The notes beneath the pieces were generated by a model. The model was not told the origin of the DNA, searched no databases, and saw only the letters and a list, made by a program, of their open reading frames with translations. Made by a program: the position numbers and the translations under genes. Shown here piece after piece: positions 5,574 to 9,094 of a stretch of DNA of 9,094 nucleotides; the first letter of the stretch is position 1; every line of letters begins with the position of its first letter. This DNA comes from Thermococcus sp. GTDB taxonomy: Archaea; Methanobacteriota_B; Thermococci; Thermococcales; Thermococcaceae. The DNA is taken from contig JAGGWM010000161.1 of assembly GCA_021157445.1 (NCBI GenBank), positions 1 to 9,094 of the forward strand, given 5' to 3'.

Positions 5574-7154
5574 TCAGCCCTCAAGCTTGAGCCTCTTTAT
5601 GACGAATTCCCTGTCGAGTGAAGCTAGAAATGGAGCGAGTCTCGGTCCCCTGTCTTTCCCTATGAAGAGGTTGTAGAGAACCTTAAAGTACTTCTTGCTC
5701 GGGATGTTTCTCTTTTTGGCAGCATTGAATATAACCGAATTGAACTCATCGACGGTGAATTTTTCTCTGCTCTCAAGCCACTCCGCAACTTCCATGAGAG
5801 CATCTTTTATCCCTTCACTCACCTCAATTGATGGGACTTTTTCCTGAATCTCAAATTTGACATCATCGGGAGCGTATTTTTCGACCCAGTTCTTGGCAAG
5901 GAGTATTCTGAGCCTAATTCTATTTAAATCTTCATCATTTAGCTGAGCTGGAACATGACCCTGTTCTTTAAGTATTTCCACTATTCTTTCTTCATTTAAA
6001 TGAGGCATTTGAACAAGGACTACAAGAAACCTAAAGGGAGCCTGAGCCGCCAAACGGTTTGGTATAGAGGGCATCGAAAGTTCATAGGTCCTCTTAAGCT
6101 CTTCAGCCTCTTCGGGATTCTTCGCCTCCTCTAGGTCAAAATACAGCCTCTCAACTCTATCAAATTCGTCATAGAGATTCAACAAGCCCAAACCCAAGTC
6201 AATCTTGATCTCTTTATTCGGTCTATGCCTTGCGTAGATGAACCTGATAACACCAGGCTCAAGAACTTCGTAGAGATCGCTTAGGAGAATGACGTTCCCT
6301 TTACTGCCACTCATCTTACCCTTCTGACCCTTTATACCAACAAACTCGTACATAAGCGTCATTGGCGCCTTCCATCCAAAGACCCTCTCCACTATCTCCT
6401 TTCCAGTGTCATAAGAGCCCCCTGCAGCGAGATGATCCTTACCCGCTGGCTCAAAATCTACCCTAAAGTGTGCCCATCTCATTGGCCAATCAACACGCCA
6501 GCGAAGCTTTACGTTGCCTTCTCTTATATCCACTATTCCCTCGCTTTCACAATGAGGACATTTGTACTTAACTTTCCACTCCCCATCCCGCTCTACAAAA
6601 TCAGCTTCTTTCCTACAGTTTGGGCAGTAAATCTGTACTGGTTGCCACTCATTAGGCAAATGGGGCTGTTTTGCCATATCTCTAAACTTGTTTAAGATTT
6701 CCATTATTTCCTTCCTTTTTTCAAGAGCTAGTTTAATCTCATTTGCATATTCCCCGCTTTTGTAGAGTTTGCTCGCCCTAAGGAAATCAACCTCAATCCC
6801 AAGCTTTTCAACTTCTTCTTCAAAGAGGTTCATGAAATGATCCGCATAGCTGTTGTGACATCCCCACGGATCTGGAACCTCACTAACGGGCATCGTTAAG
6901 TACTCGCTCCATTCCTTGGGGACGTTTTTTGGCACCTTTCTGAAACGATCGTAATCATCCCACATGTGAATATGCCTAACCTTCTTTCCTTTATCTCTCA
7001 ACGCGTGTCCGACAATATAAGCCGTAAAAAGCTCCCTAAAGTTCCCTATATGAACGTAACCACTCGGCGTTATTCCGCTTTCCACCACATACTCTTCTTT
7101 CTCTCCTCTCTCTTTGATGATTTTTTCAGCCATATAATCAGCCCAATGAACCAT
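5574..7154 (-). CDS. lysS: Lysyl-tRNA synthetase, class I
   Basis: This enzyme attaches lysine to tRNA-Lys in the cytoplasm. Most bacteria and eukaryotes use an unrelated class II enzyme; this 526-residue protein is the class I type usual in euryarchaea, and the length is normal. The HIGH-type motif is HIGN at residues 35-38, preceded by the family's SGITPSG at 26-32, and the KMSKS-type motif is KMSGS at 280-284. Two CxxC pairs, Cys177/Cys180 and Cys199/Cys202, form a zinc-binding insert in the catalytic domain. [16 protein letters not shown] at 239-254 belongs to the active site. The C-terminal half is the helical anticodon-binding region. The ATG follows GGTGGGGATGA. It diverges from the dolichol-kinase-like gene and converges on the methyltransferase with a 3 bp gap. 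It appears monocistronic. Confidence 0.97.
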   Translation of the reverse strand: MVHWADYMAEKIIKERGEKEEYVVESGITPSGYVHIGNFRELFTAYIVGHALRDKGKKVRHIHMWDDYDRFRKVPKNVPKEWSEYLTMPVSEVPDPWGCHNSYADHFMNLFEEEVEKLGIEVDFLRASKLYKSGEYANEIKLALEKRKEIMEILNKFRDMAKQPHLPNEWQPVQIYCPNCRKEADFVERDGEWKVKYKCPHCESEGIVDIREGNVKLRWRVDWPMRWAHFRVDFEPAGKDHLAAGGSYDTGKEIVERVFGWKAPMTLMYEFVGIKGQKGKMSGSKGNVILLSDLYEVLEPGVIRFIYARHRPNKEIKIDLGLGLLNLYDEFDRVERLYFDLEEAKNPEEAEELKRTYELSMPSIPNRLAAQAPFRFLVVLVQMPHLNEERIVEILKEQGHVPAQLNDEDLNRIRLRILLAKNWVEKYAPDDVKFEIQEKVPSIEVSEGIKDALMEVAEWLESREKFTVDEFNSVIFNAAKKRNIPSKKYFKVLYNLFIGKDRGPRLAPFLASLDREFVIKRLKLEG

Positions 7155-7184
7155 TCATCCCCACCCGCAGGTAAGTATGAGAAA

Positions 7185-7198
7185 CACTTTTTAAGCTT
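7185..7198 (-). promoter_or_regulatory. Likely TATA box for lysS
   Basis: The minus strand reads AAGCTTAAAAAGTG, centred about 37 bases before the lysS ATG. This predicts a transcript start near 7165 and a leader of about 11 bases that contains the ribosome-binding site. Confidence 0.4.
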
Positions 7199-7218
7199 TG
7201 GCTAGCTGAAAGGCCAAA
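7197..7218. repeat. Inverted repeat TTTGGC-N10-GCCAAA between two divergent promoters
   Basis: TTTGGC at 7197-7202 and GCCAAA at 7213-7218 are perfect six-base inverted arms with a ten-base spacer, about two helical turns from arm to arm. They abut the upstream edge of the lysS TATA. This could be an operator or BRE-proximal site; no regulator is identified. Confidence 0.3.
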
Positions 7219-7256
7219 AGTCTTTAACATTATTTTACAAGGTTTGGACAAAAAAG

Positions 7257-7264
7257 TATATTTA
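7257..7264 (+). promoter_or_regulatory. TATA box for the dolichol-kinase-like gene
   Basis: TATATTTA with a purine-rich AAAAAG just upstream fits a BRE-TATA pair. Transcription is predicted near 7286, twelve bases before the ATG at 7298. Confidence 0.5.
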
Positions 7265-7287
7265 GCCCCATTCAATATTTAATCTTT

Positions 7288-7292
7288 GGTGA
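7288..7292 (+). promoter_or_regulatory. Ribosome-binding site fixing the dolichol-kinase-like start
   Basis: GGTGA lies five bases before ATG 7298. In-frame TTG 7286 and GTG 7289 either coincide with the predicted transcript start or lie within this site, so they are unlikely starts. Confidence 0.55.
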
Positions 7293-7297
7293 AATCA

Positions 7298-7912
7298 ATG
7301 TTCCCTACATGGTTACCCTATGCCGGCATTGCAGCTGGGATTATCATAATTGCGATAGGATTTACAAAAATGCTCGGAGAGGAATACGCTTGGGTTAATA
7401 GAAAGATAATCCACTTCAGCATTACACCCGCAATAATACTTTACTATACTGAAAAAATTCCAAGGGAGGTCTTCGCTCCAGCTGCTTTTGCCTTTGCATT
7501 GGCTCAATTAATACCCCATCTAAAGAGAGAGGAACTCCCCTGGTACCAAATAAATAGAAATTACGGGGAGGTATTCTTTGCCCTTTCTGCTTCCTTCGTA
7601 GTTGCTTTTCTCCCAAAAGAGTATGCCACTGCAGTATTGCTGGTTATGGCAATAAGTGATGGCATTACTGGTATTTTGAGGTTTTATTACTTCAGGAAAA
7701 ATGGATACAACGTGAAACTTAAAAAACACTGGAGCGGTAGCTTAGGGTACTTTTTGACCGCATTTTTAATAGCATTTTTAGTTCTTCCGGAAAAGTCCTT
7801 TGCAATAAAATTAATATGGAGCGGAATATTAACCCTCACAGAATACCAGAAATTTCTCGACGACAATTTAGCGGTTCCATTAGTGGCTACTTTCCTTTAT
7901 CCAGTAGTCTAG
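7298..7912 (+). CDS. Dolichol kinase / phosphatidate cytidylyltransferase-like membrane protein (SEC59 family)
   Basis: The 204-residue, very hydrophobic protein appears to have six or seven membrane helices. It carries the landmarks of the CTP-dependent polyprenol (dolichol, phytol) kinase family: RKIIHFS at 35-41, NRNYGEVFF at 86-94, a SDGITGILRFYYF segment at 120-132 equivalent to the family's GDAxAxxxG active-site stretch, KHWSGSLGYF at 143-152, and LDDNLAVPL at 187-195 near the C-terminus. Family members phosphorylate a lipid alcohol with CTP; in archaea the plausible substrates are dolichol (for N-glycosylation) or geranylgeraniol. The automatic label phosphatidate cytidylyltransferase is a less likely function. 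The start is ATG 7298, served by GGTGA. The gene ends directly against the convergent DUF366 gene with no spacer. The substrate is an inference. Confidence 0.8.
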   Translation: MFPTWLPYAGIAAGIIIIAIGFTKMLGEEYAWVNRKIIHFSITPAIILYYTEKIPREVFAPAAFAFALAQLIPHLKREELPWYQINRNYGEVFFALSASFVVAFLPKEYATAVLLVMAISDGITGILRFYYFRKNGYNVKLKKHWSGSLGYFLTAFLIAFLVLPEKSFAIKLIWSGILTLTEYQKFLDDNLAVPLVATFLYPVV

Positions 7913-8479
7913 TTATTCAGTCCACCTCACTTTGAGGCTATCTTTCTTCACTTTAGTGAACTCTTCAGCTAGAGCCTTTCCGCTCTTTTCCATGAACTCT
8001 GCAATGTTAAGTATTCCAAGCTCTTTAAGTCCAATTGCATCGACCCCTTTCGGAATACCTCTCGCCTCAACGTTTATTCCAATGTGTATTTTTATGCTCA
8101 CTGGTGAGATCGTGGCTATTGAGATGCTAAGCTTCTTGCCATTTACGTAAATGTCATCTCCTTTTCTGGAAGTTTTTATACCATATTCTCTCAACAGTTC
8201 ACAAAGCTTTGCTATAAAGAGTTTTTGAAGAGCAGATGCCAGGAGAATGCTTGGATAATCAAAAACTTCCATTACATAATGAACCATGTCATCGCTTTTA
8301 ATTTCTTTTTTTTGCCGAAGATCCTCAATATCAATCATTTCTTCAATTTTTACATTACATCTGCCTCTAAAAACCACTATGGAATTTCCCAGAATCCCAA
8401 AGTTTCTATAAGCCCAGTGACTTTTTATTGCCGAGCCGTCGTAGTCTATTCTCCTATCCCCTATAACCAAAAGTTCCAT
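7913..8479 (-). CDS. DUF366 family protein of unknown function
   Basis: The 188-residue protein matches the mainly archaeal DUF366 family, recognised by YDGSAIKSHWAY at 13-24 and IVVFRG at 34-39. DYPSILLASALQKLFIAKLC near 74-93 and ISPVSIKIHIGINVEARGIP near 125-144 also support it. I recall, without certainty, that a Pyrococcus homologue structure places the fold near the biotin/lipoate protein ligase and class II synthetase catalytic domain, which would suggest nucleotide or acyl chemistry; no function is established. It has no signal peptide or membrane segment and should be cytoplasmic. The ATG follows a strong GAGGTGA five bases upstream that overlaps the TGA of the upstream HAD phosphatase gene, so the two are a translationally close operon. 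It abuts the dolichol-kinase-like gene tail to tail. Confidence 0.85.
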   Translation of the reverse strand: MELLVIGDRRIDYDGSAIKSHWAYRNFGILGNSIVVFRGRCNVKIEEMIDIEDLRQKKEIKSDDMVHYVMEVFDYPSILLASALQKLFIAKLCELLREYGIKTSRKGDDIYVNGKKLSISIATISPVSIKIHIGINVEARGIPKGVDAIGLKELGILNIAEFMEKSGKALAEEFTKVKKDSLKVRWTE

Positions 8480-8489
8480 TTATATCACC

Positions 8490-8963
8490 TCACAAGCTTT
8501 CTAAGAGTTCTCTAAGCTCCTCAAAGCTCTTTACATCAACCCACATATGTATAAATCTGAGATTTTGAATCCTCTTTTTTATATCCTCAAGGTGAATTGT
8601 TCTATCATCGACATAAATAATTTCCGACACTTCATATCCTGCACTTCTAAGCTGCTTCAACGTTCGAAGTATCATATCTGCTTTGTTTGGGTGATATTCT
8701 ATTTTTGGAAAGAGGAAGTATTCCCAAATACCAAACTCCTCCAGAATTGGTCTCACAAGTTCCTCAACATTCCAGCTTGCTATACTCAAAATAAACCTGT
8801 CCTTTGCCCATTCCAGAAACTCCAACACACCATCAAACAATCTTAGCTTATTTCCATGTGCATCGATTATCTCATTTCCCTTCCTCTGAAAGGGAGGAAC
8901 AAGCCGAGAAGCATCTTGATGATCCCATAATGTGCCATCCAAATCAAGTACTAACAATTTCAC
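8490..8963 (-). CDS. MDP-1-like HAD-superfamily phosphatase (subfamily IIIC)
   Basis: This small cytoplasmic, Mg-dependent phosphatase of about 157 residues has all four HAD motifs. Motif I is DLDGT at 7-11 (nucleophile Asp7, acid/base Asp9), motif II lies in LSIASWN at 59-65 (probably Ser63), motif III is Lys94 in HPNKADMIL, and motif IV is VDDR at 118-121. It has only a very short cap, as in the magnesium-dependent phosphatase-1 group, whose members act on small phosphorylated compounds (fructosamine-6-phosphate in mouse MDP-1). The substrate here is unknown. A TTG at 8975 and GTGs at 8972 and 8966 are in frame, but GGTGA at 8973-8969 lies five bases before GTG 8963, giving MKLLVLDLDGT. Ten bases separate it from the downstream DUF366 gene, with which it forms an operon. 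Confidence 0.85.
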   Translation of the reverse strand: MKLLVLDLDGTLWDHQDASRLVPPFQRKGNEIIDAHGNKLRLFDGVLEFLEWAKDRFILSIASWNVEELVRPILEEFGIWEYFLFPKIEYHPNKADMILRTLKQLRSAGYEVSEIIYVDDRTIHLEDIKKRIQNLRFIHMWVDVKSFEELRELLESL

Positions 8964-8968
8964 CACTA

Positions 8969-8973
8969 TCACC
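8969..8973 (-). promoter_or_regulatory. Ribosome-binding site fixing the HAD phosphatase start
   Basis: GGTGA on the minus strand, five bases before GTG 8963, uses the same spacing as other genes here. GTG 8966 at a two-base spacing remains possible; TTG 8975 and GTG 8972 lie ahead of or within the motif. Confidence 0.45.
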
Positions 8974-8996
8974 AAGACTATTCATAAAATAGAGTT

Positions 8997-9005
8997 CTTG
9001 AATTT
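8997..9005 (-). promoter_or_regulatory. Possible TATA box for the HAD phosphatase-DUF366 operon
   Basis: The minus strand reads CGATAAATT in this area, predicting a transcript start near 8975 and a leader of about 12 bases. On the plus strand the same AT-rich run (GAATTTATC) could serve a transcript starting near 9031. Confidence 0.3.
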
Positions 9006-9035
9006 ATCGATCTTCAGAAAAGTAGAATTATTTTG

Positions 9036-9090
9036 AGGACCGTGCATAGGTGGATTTGGCCTATCAAATGTCCAGCCTCCTTTCGGGGGT
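9036..9090 (+). other. GC-rich, foldable segment at the right edge; no gene assigned
   Basis: By hand count this stretch is about 55 percent G+C, against about 25 percent in the 60 bases before it. GGAC 9037-9040 pairs with GTCC 9070-9073, enclosing ATAGG 9046-9050 with CCTAT 9060-9064. CCTCC 9076-9080 pairs with GGGGG 9085-9089 around a TTTC loop. It could be the 5' part of a structured RNA, the end of a minus-strand gene, or the edge of a mobile element. A plus-strand ATG at 9068 stays open to the window edge but lacks a ribosome-binding site at a usable distance. The assignment is undecided. Confidence 0.3.
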
Positions 9091-9094
9091 AAGA

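Noticed and set aside
5580..5591. Perfect palindrome CTCAAGCTTGAG at the end of lysS
   Set aside because: It is explained by the Lys-Leu-Glu codons of the LysRS C-terminus and has no loop to form a terminator hairpin; lysS has a T-run terminator just beyond.
8225..8846. Plus-strand open frames of about 96 and 99 codons opposite the DUF366 and HAD phosphatase genes
   Set aside because: They mirror two well-supported minus-strand genes, and their Phe/Asn/Tyr/Ile-heavy composition is typical of antisense translation.
9068..9094. Plus-strand ATG frame running off the right edge (MSSLLSGVR)
   Set aside because: The nearest GGTGG is 14 bases upstream, too far for a ribosome-binding site, there is no well-placed TATA for a leaderless start, and nine codons cannot be assessed.

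Overview
The window looks like a chromosomal segment of a hyperthermophilic euryarchaeon of the order Thermococcales (Pyrococcus/Thermococcus), from a fairly AT-rich species. Four things point there: the diphthine synthase and the class I lysyl-tRNA synthetase, GGTGA-type ribosome-binding sites (complementary to an archaeal 16S tail), AT-rich archaeal TATA boxes about 25 bases upstream of the starts, and T-run rather than hairpin terminators. The genus is an inference and I do not assign a species.

Layout from left to right. At 1-44 is the 5' end of a minus-strand gene that runs off the window. dph5 (diphthine synthase, +) at 163-957 meets a malic enzyme (-) at 954-2246 tail to tail. An AzgA-type purine permease (+) at 2380-3717 then meets a DtxR/MntR-family metal regulator (-) at 3696-4151 tail to tail, with a 22 bp coding overlap. 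Upstream of the regulator lies an IorB-like oxidoreductase subunit (-) at 4225-4806, divergent from a class I SAM methyltransferase (+) at 4887-5570. The methyltransferase converges on lysS (class I LysRS, -) at 5574-7154. Divergent from lysS is a dolichol-kinase-like membrane protein (+) at 7298-7912, which abuts a two-gene minus-strand operon of a DUF366 protein (7913-8479) and an MDP-1-like HAD phosphatase (8490-8963). The last ~130 bases have no assignable gene, but include a GC-rich, foldable patch at 9036-9090.

Most of this is housekeeping: translation (dph5, lysS), central carbon metabolism (malic enzyme), 2-oxoacid oxidation (IorB), purine uptake, metal homeostasis and polyprenol phosphorylation. 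The genes alternate in orientation, so most are single-gene units. The only clear operon is HAD phosphatase-DUF366. All four convergent pairs are packed with no spacer, so any terminator must lie inside the opposing gene. I see no CRISPR array, tRNA, rRNA, complete insertion sequence or defence cassette. The best candidates for something new are a DtxR-box-like sequence in the regulator's own promoter, a mixed metal-ligand set in that regulator, the iorB gene without an adjacent iorA, and the GC-rich patch at the right edge.

For several genes the longest possible reading frame starts at TTG, GTG or an early ATG that lies at or before the predicted transcription start. I moved those starts to the codon served by a ribosome-binding site and say so in each entry.
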